Positions 23,691 to 33,456 of a stretch of DNA of 64,000 nt are shown piece after piece. A model generated the notes under the pieces. That model was not told the DNA's origin and did not search any database. It saw only the letters and a program-made list of their open reading frames with translations. The DNA is taken from contig DASSCU010000056.1 of assembly GCA_035697485.1 (NCBI GenBank), positions 62,001-126,000 on the forward strand, read 5' to 3'. Position 1 is the stretch's first letter. Each line of letters starts with the position of its first letter. This DNA is from Actinomycetota bacterium. GTDB lineage: Bacteria; Actinomycetota; UBA4738; HRBIN12. A program made the position numbers and the translations under genes.

Positions 23691-25354
23691 TGGCCGGCTG
23701 GATCCAGCTCGGAACGCTGGCCCTGCTCCTCGTGATCGTCTATCGACCGCTGGGCGACTACATGGCGTGGGCACTCGACTCCCCTCGCACGCTCCGCATC
23801 GAACGGCTCGTCTACCGCCTCGCGGGTGTGCGCCCCGACGCCGAGCAGCGCTGGTCGGGGTACGCGATCTCCGTGCTGGCGTTCTCGGCCGTCTCTGTGT
23901 TGTTCCTCTATCTGCTGCAGCGCGTGCAGCCGTCCCTGCCGCTCTCCCTGGGGTTCCCCGGCGTCGAGCCGAGCCAGGCGTTCAACACCGCCGCCTCCTT
24001 CACGTCGAACACGAACTGGCAGTCCTACGCCGGGGAGTCGACGATGGGTCACCTCGTGCAGATGGCCGGCCTCGCGGTGCAGAACTTCGTCTCGGCGGCG
24101 GTGGGGATCGCGGTCGCCGTCGCCCTGATCCGAGGCTTCACCAGGACCAAGAGCGAGACGATCGGCAACTTCTGGGCCGACCTCGTGCGCGCCACCGTGC
24201 GTACCCTGCTGCCGATCGCATGCATCGCGGCGATCGTGCTGCTCTCGCAGGGCGCGGTGCAGAACTTCAACGAAGCGCGTCAGGTCGCAACCGTGCAGGG
24301 AGCGAGCCAGTCGATCCCCGGCGGCCCGGTGGCATCGCAGGAGTCGATCAAAGAACTGGGCACGAACGGCGGCGGCTTCTACAACGCGAACTCCGCCCAT
24401 CCGTTCGAGAACCCGAATCCGTTCACGAACCTGCTCGAGATCTTCCTGCTGCTGGTCGTCCCGTTCGCGCTCACCGGCACCTTCGGCAAGATGGTCGGCA
24501 ACCGTCGACAGGGATACGCGCTCGCAGCGGTCATGGCGTCGTTGTGGCTCGGTTCGGTGCTGCTCGCGTGGGCCTTCGAGGCGCAACCCAATCCGCAGGT
24601 CGAGGCCGTCGCCGGAGCCGCCGTCGAGGGCGGCAACATGGAGGGCAAGGAGGTGCGGCTCGGCGTACCGGTGAGCGCGGCATGGGCCGCCTCGACGACG
24701 GGCACGTCGACCGGCGGGGTGATCGCCTCGCACGACTCGATGACTCCGTTCGGCGGGGGAGTCGTGCTCGTGAACATGATGCTCTCCGAGGTATCGCCGG
24801 GCGGGGTCGGCTCGGGACTGTACGGCCTGCTCGTGCTCGCCGTGCTCGCGGTGTTCATCGCGGGGCTCATGGTCGGCCGCACCCCCGAGTACCTCGGCAA
24901 GAAGATCGAGCCGACCGACATGAAGCTGGTCTCGCTGTACATCCTGTTGGTCCCCGCCATGGTGCTCGTGCTCACGGGCGTCGCCGTGGTGCTCGATTCC
25001 GCCGTCACATCGATCTTCAACCCCGGGCCACACGGACTCTCGGAGGTGCTGTACGCGTTCACCTCGGGCGCGAACAACAACGGCAGCGCGTTCGGGGGAT
25101 TGAGCGCGAACACGACCTTCTTCAACACCGCGATCGGACTCGCGATGCTGATCGGGCGGTTCGGCTCGATCGTGCTGGTGCTCGGGCTCGCGGGGTCGTT
25201 CGCACGCAAACAGCAGGTGCCCGCGACGTCGGGCACGTTCCCGACGACCTCTCCGCTGTTCGTCGGCTTGGTGATCGGAGTCATCGTGATCGTGGCGGCG
25301 CTGACGTACTTCCCGGCCTTGTCGCTGGGCCCGCTCGTGGAAGGACTCTCGTAG
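23690..25354 (+). CDS. kdpA: KdpA, K+-binding channel subunit
   Basis: A 554-residue membrane subunit related to the Trk/Ktr channel superfamily; it selects K+ and passes it to KdpB. All four selectivity-filter loops are present: FNTAASFTSNTNWQSYAGES, LGTNGGGFYNANSAHPFENP, AASTTGTSTGGVIASHDSM and FTSGANNNGSAFGGLS. Length is normal (E. coli 557). Followed directly by kdpB with no gap. Expressed from the KdpE-like promoter upstream of kdpF. Confidence 0.96.
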   Translation: MAGWIQLGTLALLLVIVYRPLGDYMAWALDSPRTLRIERLVYRLAGVRPDAEQRWSGYAISVLAFSAVSVLFLYLLQRVQPSLPLSLGFPGVEPSQAFNTAASFTSNTNWQSYAGESTMGHLVQMAGLAVQNFVSAAVGIAVAVALIRGFTRTKSETIGNFWADLVRATVRTLLPIACIAAIVLLSQGAVQNFNEARQVATVQGASQSIPGGPVASQESIKELGTNGGGFYNANSAHPFENPNPFTNLLEIFLLLVVPFALTGTFGKMVGNRRQGYALAAVMASLWLGSVLLAWAFEAQPNPQVEAVAGAAVEGGNMEGKEVRLGVPVSAAWAASTTGTSTGGVIASHDSMTPFGGGVVLVNMMLSEVSPGGVGSGLYGLLVLAVLAVFIAGLMVGRTPEYLGKKIEPTDMKLVSLYILLVPAMVLVLTGVAVVLDSAVTSIFNPGPHGLSEVLYAFTSGANNNGSAFGGLSANTTFFNTAIGLAMLIGRFGSIVLVLGLAGSFARKQQVPATSGTFPTTSPLFVGLVIGVIVIVAALTYFPALSLGPLVEGLS

Positions 25355-27343
25355 ATGTTCGACGTCAAGTTGCTCTGGCGGTCGCTCCCCGATGCCTTCC
25401 GCAAGCTCGACCCGCGCCGGATGTGGCGCAACCCCGTGATGTTCGTGGTCGAGATCGGCTCGGTGCTGACGACGGTCCTGTTCGTCCGCGACCCCTCGCT
25501 CTTCGCCGGGTCGATCGCCGTGTGGTTGTGGCTCACCGTGGTCTTCGCCAACCTCGCAGAGGCGGTGGCGGAGGGTCGGGGCAAGGCGCAGGCGGCCGCG
25601 CTGCGGGCCACCCGCACCGAGACGACGGCCCGACGCCTGTTGGCGGACGGGCGCGAGGAGCAGGTGCCCGGCACCCAGCTCGTCCCCGGCGACCGCGTGG
25701 TCGTCGAGGCCGGTCAGGTGATCCCCGGCGACGGCGAGGTCGTCGACGGCGTCGCCTCGGTCGACGAGTCGGCGATCACGGGCGAGTCGGCACCCGTGAT
25801 CCGCGAGTCCGGCGGCGACAGCAGCGCCGTGACCGGCGGCACGAAGGTGCTCTCCGATCGCATCGTCGTCGAGATCACGTCGCGACCCGGCGAGACGTTC
25901 ATCGACCGCATGATCGCGCTCGTCGAGGGCGCGCAGCGACAGAAGACGCCGAACGAGATCGCCCTCAACATCCTGCTCGCGAGCCTCACGATCGTGTTCC
26001 TGCTCGCGACCGTGACCCTGCAGCCGATGGCGATCTACTCGGGCGCCCCCCAGACGATCATCGTTCTCGTGGCGCTGCTCGTCTGCTTGATCCCGACGAC
26101 GATCGGGGCGCTGCTCTCCGCGATCGGCATCGCCGGCATGGACCGGCTGGTGCAGCGCAACGTGCTCGCGATGTCGGGCCGGGCGGTCGAGGCGGCGGGG
26201 GACGTGAACACCCTGCTGCTCGACAAGACCGGCACGATCACGCTCGGCAACCGGCAGGCGGCCGAGTTCCTGCCGGCTCCCGGGGTGACCGTCGAGCAGC
26301 TGGCCGACGCGGCACAGATCACCAGCCTTGCGGACGAGACGCCGGAGGGTCGCTCGATCGTCGTGCTCGCGAAGGAGCGATACGGGCTCCGCGGCCGCGA
26401 CCTCGAGGGCGCCGAGTTCGTGCCCTTCACCGCTCAGACGCGCATGAGCGGCGTGGACCTCGACGGGCGCAGCCTGCGCAAGGGAGCGGCGGACTCGATC
26501 CGCCGCTGGGTCGAGGAGCAGGGGGGGACGGTCTCCGAGGAGGTCGACACGATCGTCGCCGGCATCTCGGTGCAGGGCGGCACGCCGCTGACCGTGGCCG
26601 AGGACGATCAGGTGCTCGGCGTCGTCTACCTGAAGGACATCGTGAAGGAGGGCATGCGGCAGCGGTTCGACGAGCTCCGGGCGATGGGCATCCGCACCGT
26701 GATGATCACCGGCGACAACCCCCGCACGGCCGAGGCGATCGCGTCCGAGGCGGGGGTCGACGACTTCCTCGCCGAGGCGACGCCCGAGGACAAGATGGCG
26801 CTGATCCGCAGCGAGCAGGAGGGCGGCAAGCTCGTCGCGATGACCGGCGACGGCACGAACGACGCCCCGGCGCTCGCGCAGGCCGACGTCGGCGTCGCGA
26901 TGAACACCGGCACGAGTGCGGCCAAGGAAGCCGGCAACATGGTGGATCTCGACTCGAACCCGACCAAGCTGATCGAGATCGTGGCGATCGGCAAGCAGCT
27001 GCTGATCACACGCGGCTCGCTCACGACGTTCTCGATCGCGAACGACGTGGCGAAGTACTTCGCGATCATCCCGGCGATGTTCGCGGCCGTCTATCCCGGT
27101 CTCGACACGCTCAACGTGATGCGGCTCGCCAGCCCGAACTCGGCCATCCTGTCGGCCGTGATCTTCAACGCGTTGATCATCATCGCGTTGATCCCATTGG
27201 CGCTGCGCGGTGTGCGATACACGCCGACCTCGGCGGGCGCCATGTTGCGCAGGAATCTCGGCATCTACGGGCTCGGGGGCATCGTGGCGCCCTTCATCGG
27301 TATCAAGTTGATCGACCTGTTGGTGGGAACGGTGGTGAGCTAG
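25355..27343 (+). CDS. kdpB: KdpB, P-type ATPase subunit
   Basis: A 662-residue P-type ATPase that powers K+ uptake. Motifs in order: [11 protein letters not shown] in the actuator domain, [14 protein letters not shown] with the phosphorylated Asp, [12 protein letters not shown] in the nucleotide-binding domain, and [20 protein letters not shown]. The length is close to the E. coli protein (682). The ATG follows the kdpA stop directly and kdpC follows in the same way. Confidence 0.96.
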   Translation: MFDVKLLWRSLPDAFRKLDPRRMWRNPVMFVVEIGSVLTTVLFVRDPSLFAGSIAVWLWLTVVFANLAEAVAEGRGKAQAAALRATRTETTARRLLADGREEQVPGTQLVPGDRVVVEAGQVIPGDGEVVDGVASVDESAITGESAPVIRESGGDSSAVTGGTKVLSDRIVVEITSRPGETFIDRMIALVEGAQRQKTPNEIALNILLASLTIVFLLATVTLQPMAIYSGAPQTIIVLVALLVCLIPTTIGALLSAIGIAGMDRLVQRNVLAMSGRAVEAAGDVNTLLLDKTGTITLGNRQAAEFLPAPGVTVEQLADAAQITSLADETPEGRSIVVLAKERYGLRGRDLEGAEFVPFTAQTRMSGVDLDGRSLRKGAADSIRRWVEEQGGTVSEEVDTIVAGISVQGGTPLTVAEDDQVLGVVYLKDIVKEGMRQRFDELRAMGIRTVMITGDNPRTAEAIASEAGVDDFLAEATPEDKMALIRSEQEGGKLVAMTGDGTNDAPALAQADVGVAMNTGTSAAKEAGNMVDLDSNPTKLIEIVAIGKQLLITRGSLTTFSIANDVAKYFAIIPAMFAAVYPGLDTLNVMRLASPNSAILSAVIFNALIIIALIPLALRGVRYTPTSAGAMLRRNLGIYGLGGIVAPFIGIKLIDLLVGTVVS

Positions 27344-27907
27344 ATGGGACGTGCGACCCTGTCGGCGTTGCGCATGTTGTTGGTGATGACCGTCGTGGTG
27401 GGCCTGCTGTATCCCCTGGCGGTCTGGGGGATCGGCCGAGTGGCCTTCCCCGACGAGGCCGACGGCAGCCTTATTACCCACGATGGTGAGGTCGTCGGCT
27501 CGTCGTTGATCGGCCAAGCTTTCGAGGGGCCGGCGTGGTTCGTCGGGCGTCCCGATGCGTACGATCCCGCGGCGAGCGCGCCGTCGAACCTCGGCCCCAC
27601 GAACCCGGAGCTCGGCGCCCTGGTCGCCGAGCGGCTCGCCGCGATCGAGGACGACGCCACGGATGGAGCGGGCGTCCCGGTCGACGCTGTCACGGCGAGC
27701 GGGAGCGGCCTCGACCCGCACATCAGCCCCGCGTACGCTCGGTTGCAGGCTCCGCGGGTCGCCGAGGCCCGGGGCCTCGAGGTGGGCGAGGTGATGGCGT
27801 TGATCGAAGGGCGCACGGCCGATCGGACCTTTGGGTTCCTCGGGGAACCTCGCGTGAACGTGCTCGAGCTCAACCTGGCGCTGGAGGAGCTGGCCCCGCT
27901 GCCATGA
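27344..27907 (+). CDS. kdpC: KdpC subunit of the K+-transporting ATPase
   Basis: A 187-residue protein with one N-terminal helix (LRMLLVMTVVVGLLYPLAVW) and an extracytoplasmic domain with the family stretches GSSLIGQAFEGPAWFVGRP, SNLGPTNPEL, PVDAVTASGSGLDPHISPAY and LGEPRVNVLELNLAL. KdpC assists assembly and K+ affinity of the complex. Its stop overlaps the kdpD start. Confidence 0.95.
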   Translation: MGRATLSALRMLLVMTVVVGLLYPLAVWGIGRVAFPDEADGSLITHDGEVVGSSLIGQAFEGPAWFVGRPDAYDPAASAPSNLGPTNPELGALVAERLAAIEDDATDGAGVPVDAVTASGSGLDPHISPAYARLQAPRVAEARGLEVGEVMALIEGRTADRTFGFLGEPRVNVLELNLALEELAPLP

Positions 27908-30459
27908 GTGATCGTCGCCGCGGTGGGCTGCGCATCTACGTCGGCTTTGCGGCGGGCGTCGGGAAGACCTACGCGATGTTGAACGAGGGCCGCCGACGTC
28001 GTGACCGCGGCACCGACGTCGTCGTGGGTTTCATCGAGACCCATGGTCGTGCTCGCACCGCCGAGCAGGTCGCCGACCTCGAAGTGCTGCCTCGCCGCCT
28101 GATCGAGTATCGAGGCTCGACGTTCAAGGAGATGGACGTCGACGGACTCCTGGCTCGGGCACCGGAGGTCGCGCTCGTCGATGAGCTCGCGCACACGAAC
28201 GTGCCCGGGTCTCGCAACGCGAAGCGATGGCAGGACGTCGAGGAGCTGCTGGCCGCGGGCATCGACGTGGTCTCGACCGTGAACATCCAGCACCTCGAGT
28301 CCGTGAACGACGTCGTCGAGCGCATCACCGGGGTCGCGCAGCGAGAGACGATCCCCGACGAGATCGTGCGGGCCGCCGACCAGCAGGAGCTCGTCGACAT
28401 GACACCGCATGCGCTCCGTCGCCGCATGGCCCACGGGAACATCTACCCGCCCGAGAAGGTCGACGCGGCCCTCGGGAACTACTTCCGGGAGGGGAACCTC
28501 GGCGCCCTGCGGGAGCTGGCGCTCCTGTGGATGGCCGACCGCGTCGACGAGTCGCTGCACGAGTACATGCAGACCCACGACATCGAGGGTCCGTGGGAGA
28601 CCCGCGAGCGGGTGCTCGTCGGCGTCACGGGTCGTCCCGATGAGGACGAGTCGCTGATCCGACGTGCCGCGCGCATGGCCACGCGGCGAGGGGGCGACCT
28701 GCTCGCCGTCCACGTCATCCCCGAGGACGGGGTGGCCGACGCCTCTGCGCTCGATGCGACCCGCAGCCTGGTCGGCGCACTCGGCGGCACGTTCCACGAG
28801 GTCGTCGGCGCCAACGTGCCCGATGCGCTCCTCGAGGTCGCCCGAGCCGAGAACGTCACGCAGGTGGTGCTGGGGGAGAGCGACCGGTCGAGGCTCGCCG
28901 AGCTGATCCGGGGATCGGTGATCAACCGAGTGATCCGACGTTCCGGCCCGATCGACGTGCACGTGATCTCGAGCGCCGCGCCGGCGGGCGGGGGCGCACC
29001 GAAGCGGCGACGGGCGTTGGTCGGGCTGCCGGCTTCCCGACAGATCGCGGGGTTCGGGCTCGCCCTCGTCGGACTGCCGCTGCTGACGATCGCGCTGAGC
29101 GCAGCCCGTGGATCCCTCGGCCTCACGGCCGACGTGCTGCTCTACCTGACGCTCGTGCTCGCGATCGGCGCCGTCGGCGGTATCTGGCCGGCCATCGCGA
29201 GCGCGGTGGCCGCCTCGCTCCTTCTCAACTGGTACTTCACGCCCCCGATCCACACCTGGACGATCGCCGAGCCGGAGAACCTGCTGGCGCTCGTCGTCTT
29301 CGTCGCCGTCGCGATCGCGGTGAGCGTGCTCGTCGATCGGGCAGAGCGGTCGCGGGCGGAGGCGGCTCGCGGCCGAGGTGAGGCCGAGGCGCTCGCGCGG
29401 CTGGCCGGATCGCTGGCGGCCGAGGAGGATCCGCTGCCGACGTTGGTGCGGCAGGTCACGGCGACGTTCGGGCTCGAGGGTGCCGCGGTGCTGACCCCGA
29501 CCGCCGACCGAGGGTGGCGGGTCGAAGCCGCGAGCGGCGCGGTGATCGCGTCGCCCGCCGACGGCGACGAGTCGATCGATCTCGAGGACGACGGGGTGCT
29601 GGTCCTGCGCGGCCGCCACCTTCGCGCCGACCAGCGCCGAGTGCTGGCGGCGTTCGCGGCCCAGCTCACGGCGGCCGTGCGGACCCGAGCGTTGGAACGC
29701 GACGTGGCTGAAGCCGAGCGGGTCTCCGAGGTCAGCGACCTTCGGGCGGCGATCCTGTCGGCGGTCTCCCACGACCTGCGGACGCCGCTGGCATCGATCA
29801 AGGCGGCCGCGAGCTCGCTCCGCCAGCGCGACGTCTCGTGGAGCGAGGACGAGCGCGACGACTTCCTGGCCACTATCGAGGAGGAGACCGATCGTCTCAC
29901 CGACCTGGTCGGCAACCTCCTCGACATGAGCCGCATCCAGAGCGGCATGCTCCGGCTCACCCCGAGCAGGGTCGGGCTCGACGAGGTCGTGTTGCGGGCG
30001 CTGGCCAGCCTCCCGGGTCGAGGACACGACGTCGAGGTCGACGTCCCCGAGGACCTGCCGCGGGTCGACGTCGACGCTGCCCTGCTCGAGCGGGTCGTGG
30101 CGAACCTGGTCGCGAACGCCCGGTCGTTCAGCCCCGTGGGCTCCTCGGTCGGTGTCTTCGGATCGGCGGCCGGAGGTCGGGTCGAACTGCGGGTGGTCGA
30201 CCGGGGTCCCGGCATCCCGGCCGAGGATCACCAGCGGGTCTTCGAGCCCTTCCAGCGGCTCGGCGACCGCGCCGGCGTCGACGGCGTCGGTCTCGGTCTC
30301 GCGGTGGCGCGTGGGTTCGTCGAGGCGATGGGGGGCACCCTCACGCCAGACGACACCCCGGGAGGCGGCCTGACGATGGTGGTCGCCTTCCCGCTCGCCG
30401 CGCCGACCGACGCATCCACCGGCGCCGTGGCTGGGCCTTCCGCGGGGGTGGGTCGATGA
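27904..30459 (+). CDS. kdpD: KdpD, osmosensitive K+ sensor histidine kinase
   Basis: An 851-residue full-length KdpD. N-terminal KdpD domain with Walker A GFAAGVGKTYAMLNEG (residues about 14-29), then a universal-stress-like domain to about residue 365, four membrane helices (DUF4118, about 378-480), a GAF domain, HisKA with AVSHDLRTPLASIKAAASSL (His near 623) and a HATPase with a DRGPGIPAEDHQRVFEPF box. It senses K+ limitation or ionic strength and phosphorylates KdpE. The universal-stress domain of KdpD binds c-di-AMP in Firmicutes; that is known of the family, not shown here. Overlaps kdpC and kdpE by 4 bp on each side. Confidence 0.95.
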   Translation: MSDRRRGGLRIYVGFAAGVGKTYAMLNEGRRRRDRGTDVVVGFIETHGRARTAEQVADLEVLPRRLIEYRGSTFKEMDVDGLLARAPEVALVDELAHTNVPGSRNAKRWQDVEELLAAGIDVVSTVNIQHLESVNDVVERITGVAQRETIPDEIVRAADQQELVDMTPHALRRRMAHGNIYPPEKVDAALGNYFREGNLGALRELALLWMADRVDESLHEYMQTHDIEGPWETRERVLVGVTGRPDEDESLIRRAARMATRRGGDLLAVHVIPEDGVADASALDATRSLVGALGGTFHEVVGANVPDALLEVARAENVTQVVLGESDRSRLAELIRGSVINRVIRRSGPIDVHVISSAAPAGGGAPKRRRALVGLPASRQIAGFGLALVGLPLLTIALSAARGSLGLTADVLLYLTLVLAIGAVGGIWPAIASAVAASLLLNWYFTPPIHTWTIAEPENLLALVVFVAVAIAVSVLVDRAERSRAEAARGRGEAEALARLAGSLAAEEDPLPTLVRQVTATFGLEGAAVLTPTADRGWRVEAASGAVIASPADGDESIDLEDDGVLVLRGRHLRADQRRVLAAFAAQLTAAVRTRALERDVAEAERVSEVSDLRAAILSAVSHDLRTPLASIKAAASSLRQRDVSWSEDERDDFLATIEEETDRLTDLVGNLLDMSRIQSGMLRLTPSRVGLDEVVLRALASLPGRGHDVEVDVPEDLPRVDVDAALLERVVANLVANARSFSPVGSSVGVFGSAAGGRVELRVVDRGPGIPAEDHQRVFEPFQRLGDRAGVDGVGLGLAVARGFVEAMGGTLTPDDTPGGGLTMVVAFPLAAPTDASTGAVAGPSAGVGR

Positions 30460-31142
30460 CCCGTGTGCTCGTCGTCGACGACGAACCCCAGATCGTGCGT
30501 GGGCTGCGCACGAACCTGCGGGCGCGTGGATACGACGTCGTGACTGCCCCGGACGGCGAGGAGGCGCTGGCGGCGGCCGCTCGTGAGCGTCCGGACGTCG
30601 CGATCGTCGATCTCGGCCTGCCCGGGATCGACGGGGTCGACGTGATCGAGGGCATCCGTGCGTGGAGCCGCATGCCGATCCTCGTGCTCTCGGCCCGTGA
30701 TCAGGAGCCCGACAAGGTGCGTGCCCTCGACGCCGGCGCCGACGACTACGTCACCAAACCCTTCGGAATGGACGAGCTGCTCGCGCGCCTGCGCGCGGCG
30801 GAGCGGCGGTTGCAGCCGATGGACGAGGCGCCGGAGGTGATCACGGATGCATTCACCGTGGATCTCGGTGCCACCCGTGTGCGCACCGCCGACGGTGAGG
30901 TGCGACTCACGCCGACCGAGTGGCACGTCGTGGAGATCCTCGTCCGCAACCCGGGCAGACTCGTAACCCAGCGCCAGCTGCTGCAGGAGGTCTGGGGGCC
31001 GCACTACCACGATGAGACGAACTACCTGCGCGTGTACATGGCGCAGATCCGACGCAAGCTCGAGCCCGACCCGGCGCGGCCCCGGTACTTCGTCACCGAG
31101 CCGGGCATGGGGTACCGGTTCGAGCCGGAAGGAACCACATGA
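30456..31142 (+). CDS. kdpE: KdpE, OmpR-family response regulator
   Basis: A 228-residue regulator: receiver with acidic VVDDE, phospho-Asp in VAIVDLGLPGIDG and Lys in DDYVTKPFGMDELL, then a winged helix with RLTPTEWHVVEILVRNPGRL and the recognition helix region NYLRVYMAQIRRKLEPD. KdpE activates kdpFABC under K+ limitation; the 11-bp-spaced repeats before kdp and before the second kinase are its best candidate sites. Start overlaps kdpD (ATGA), stop overlaps the next gene (ATGA). Confidence 0.94.
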   Translation: MTRVLVVDDEPQIVRGLRTNLRARGYDVVTAPDGEEALAAAARERPDVAIVDLGLPGIDGVDVIEGIRAWSRMPILVLSARDQEPDKVRALDAGADDYVTKPFGMDELLARLRAAERRLQPMDEAPEVITDAFTVDLGATRVRTADGEVRLTPTEWHVVEILVRNPGRLVTQRQLLQEVWGPHYHDETNYLRVYMAQIRRKLEPDPARPRYFVTEPGMGYRFEPEGTT

Positions 31143-31972
31143 CGACGTCACAGGCACCCGATCGTCCCGACCGCCACGAGGTCGGCGATGCGTCTCGGAC
31201 CCGCCCGCGTCTCGGGGTATCGGGTCGCGTCGCGGCCGCATACGTGCTCGCGGTGGCCGGGACGGCCGCCATCGTGCTGGCCGCGCCCGCGATCCGCGAG
31301 CGGGTCGACCCGGTCGCGACGGGGTTCGGCTTCCTCGTGCTGGTCGTCGCATGTGTCGGCCTCGGCGGGCTCGGCCCGGGGATCGTGGCGAGCGTGCTGG
31401 GGTTCGCCGTGTTCAACTTCTTCTTCCTGCCGCCCTACGAGACGTTCGTGATCGAGAAGTCGCACGACGTGATCGTCTTGTTCGTCTTCCTCGGGCTCTC
31501 GGTGCTGATCTCCGTGCTCGTCGCACGGGCGGATGCGCGGGCCCGCGCCGCCGAAGCGCGGGCCGAGGAGCTCCGTCGCCAGCAGGACCTCAGCCGGTTG
31601 TTGGTCGAGCCGCAACCCGGCCCTCGGCCCTACGAGGGGGTGCTGCGGGTCGTCGTGGCGACGTTCGGCTTCCTCGACGGCGCCCTCTACGTGCAGGAGG
31701 ATCCCGATCGCGGGCTCGTGGAGCAGGCCACGGTGGGAGCGGAGCCCGGGGCCGTGCCGCCGAGCGGCGGGGAGGGCGTGGAACGGCTCCCGCTCAACGT
31801 GGGCAGGCGCAACCTTGGGTTACTGGTGATGCGTGGGGTCCGCGAGCCCCTCACTCCGTCGGAACGCCGCATCTTGGAGGCGTTCGGGAACCAGCTCGCC
31901 CTGCTGCTCGAACGCGACCGCGCCCTGCGGGCAGCGATCGCCGCGGCGTCCGAGTCCTCCGACCGGGGTTGA
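31139..31972 (+). CDS. KdpD-like sensor module without kinase (DUF4118-GAF)
   Basis: A 277-residue membrane protein equal to the middle of KdpD: about four helices (AAAYVLAVAGTAAIVLAAPA, GIVASVLGFAVFNFFFLPPY with the family FFFLPPYETF stretch, IVLFVFLGLSVLISVLVARA), a coiled linker rich in Ala/Arg/Glu and a GAF domain ending in a helix LEAFGNQLALLLERDRAL. There is no N-terminal KdpD or stress domain, no HisKA and no HATPase. The frame is clean, with an ATGA overlap to kdpE, so it looks like a designed part and not debris. It could heterodimerise with KdpD or the second kinase, or act as a decoy sensor. Confidence 0.8.
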   Translation: MTTSQAPDRPDRHEVGDASRTRPRLGVSGRVAAAYVLAVAGTAAIVLAAPAIRERVDPVATGFGFLVLVVACVGLGGLGPGIVASVLGFAVFNFFFLPPYETFVIEKSHDVIVLFVFLGLSVLISVLVARADARARAAEARAEELRRQQDLSRLLVEPQPGPRPYEGVLRVVVATFGFLDGALYVQEDPDRGLVEQATVGAEPGAVPPSGGEGVERLPLNVGRRNLGLLVMRGVREPLTPSERRILEAFGNQLALLLERDRALRAAIAAASESSDRG

Positions 31973-32692
31973 CTACTCGACGCCGCTCTCGCCGTCGATC
32001 GAGTCGGTCGGCACGCCACCGGGCATGTCGGCGCCCACGACCGCGTCGCGGAGGTCGCGCTCGACGGCGGCGCTCGCCAGCGCGAGCACCTCGTCGCCGG
32101 CCGCGAGCACGGTCTCGGGCTGCGGGATCACGACATGGCCTTCTCGCAGGATCGCCACGATCACGGAGTCCGCGGGCAGGCGTAGCTCGTAGACGGCGCG
32201 TCCCACCGACGGCGAGCCCTCTGGCAGCGTCATCTCGACGATCGACGTCTGGCCGCCCCCGAGCCGGATCAAGCGCACGAGGTCGCCGACCGTGACCGCC
32301 TCCTCGACCATTGCGGTGAGGATGTGCGGCGGCGAGACCGCGGCGTCGACGCCCCACTGCTCGGTGAACAGCCATTCGTTCTTGGGATGGTTCACGCGAG
32401 CCAGCGTCCGCGGCACCGCGAATTCCTGCTTCGCGAGCAGCGAGGTCACGAGGTTGTCCTCGTCGTCACCGGTGGCCGCGACGAGCACGTCGGCGGCCGA
32501 GAGCGCAGCGTCCTCGAGCACCGTGGGCTCGCACGCGTCGCCGTGCATCACGTTCACCTTCGGCGCCCACGCCTGGAGCTTCTCGACGAGTCCGCGATCT
32601 TGCTCGATCAGGGTCACCTCATGGCCGCGCTCGACCAGATCGACCGAGAGGTGCCTGCCGACGGCGCCCCCACCCGTGACGATGACCCGCAT
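31973..32692 (-). CDS. trkA: TrkA/KtrA-like K+ channel gating subunit, copy 2
   Basis: A 239-residue cytosolic RCK protein: Rossmann nucleotide-binding N-terminal domain (VIVTGGGAVGRHLSVDLV, GDACEPTVLEDA, VLVAATGDDEDNLVTSLLAK) and a TrkA_C domain (SIVEMTLPEGSPSVGRAVYE onward). These subunits bind ATP/ADP or NAD(H) and often c-di-AMP and gate Trk/Ktr channels. Its ATG overlaps the stop of copy 1 by one base, so they are co-translated. No TrkH/TrkG/KtrB channel gene is in the window; the channel must lie elsewhere or be one of the local transporters. Convergent with the kdp operon without a gap. Confidence 0.9.
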   Translation of the reverse strand: MRVIVTGGGAVGRHLSVDLVERGHEVTLIEQDRGLVEKLQAWAPKVNVMHGDACEPTVLEDAALSAADVLVAATGDDEDNLVTSLLAKQEFAVPRTLARVNHPKNEWLFTEQWGVDAAVSPPHILTAMVEEAVTVGDLVRLIRLGGGQTSIVEMTLPEGSPSVGRAVYELRLPADSVIVAILREGHVVIPQPETVLAAGDEVLALASAAVERDLRDAVVGADMPGGVPTDSIDGESGVE

Positions 32693-33354
32693 CAGTGGCG
32701 TTCCCCGGCCGGCTCGAAGACCTCGTCGAGCGCGTCCATGCCGTCCTTGGTGAGCATCACGACGAGGTAGTCGCCCGACTGGAGCGTGCTCTCCTCGGTG
32801 GGCAGGAAGCCGCCGCCCCCGCGTGACACACCGGCGAGCAGGATCTTGCCCGGCACGTTGAACGACATCACCGGTTTGCCCACCATGTGCGGCGCGACCG
32901 GCATGCGCATGCGCAGCAGCTCGCCGCCGCCGAGCGTCTCGCGGATCTCCTGGCGGTCGTGGAACAGCATCAGCTGGATCTGCTTGACGCCCCATCGCGT
33001 GGTGGCGACGGTCGGGATGTTGAGCCGCTCGTAGATGTCGGCGCGCCGAGGGTCGTAGATGCGCGCCACGACCTTGGGCACGTGGAAGTTCTCGAGCGCA
33101 ACCCGGGCCGAGACGATGTTCGAGTTGTCCCCGCTCGAGACCGCGATGAATGCGTCGGCGTCCTTGATGCCCGCCTCCATCAGCACGTCGCGGTCGAAGC
33201 CCAGTCCGACGACGGTCGTCGCCCCGTCGCCCGGCGGGTAGCGGAAGAAGGCCTCGGGGTTCTTGTCGATCACCGTCACCTCGTGGCCGTCGCCGACGAG
33301 CTCGTTCGACAGCTCGGAGCCGACGCGACCGCACCCCATGATGATCACTCGCAT
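32692..33354 (-). CDS. trkA: TrkA/KtrA-like K+ channel gating subunit, copy 1
   Basis: A 220-residue RCK protein with RVIIMGCGRVGSELSNELVG, an acidic end to strand 2 (TVIDKNPEAF), GLGFDRDVLMEAGIKDADAF and FIAVSSGDNSNIVSARVALE, followed by a TrkA_C domain (MRMPVAPHMVGKPVMSFNVP). It differs considerably from copy 2, so the pair is an old duplication and may form a hetero-octameric ring. ATG at 33354; a TAGGAT hexamer lies 8 nt upstream. Divergent from the Crp/Fnr gene. Confidence 0.9.
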   Translation of the reverse strand: MRVIIMGCGRVGSELSNELVGDGHEVTVIDKNPEAFFRYPPGDGATTVVGLGFDRDVLMEAGIKDADAFIAVSSGDNSNIVSARVALENFHVPKVVARIYDPRRADIYERLNIPTVATTRWGVKQIQLMLFHDRQEIRETLGGGELLRMRMPVAPHMVGKPVMSFNVPGKILLAGVSRGGGGFLPTEESTLQSGDYLVVMLTKDGMDALDEVFEPAGERH

Positions 33355-33456
33355 CGCGGGGCATCCTAGACCACGGTGGGCGCGGCGGCAGTACGTCGCT
33401 CCGAGCTCGACGTGCGGGCCGGGTCGCGCGACGATGGGCGACGGGAGGAAGGTGAC

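Noticed and set aside
23651-27721. A 1356-codon open frame on the minus strand across the kdp operon (and similar long antisense frames elsewhere, for example 10625-13231, 14038-16431 and 58697-61054)
   Set aside because: Composition is dominated by His, Arg, Asp and Gln as expected from reading high-GC genes in the wrong frame; no domains are visible and the opposite strand encodes unmistakable proteins.
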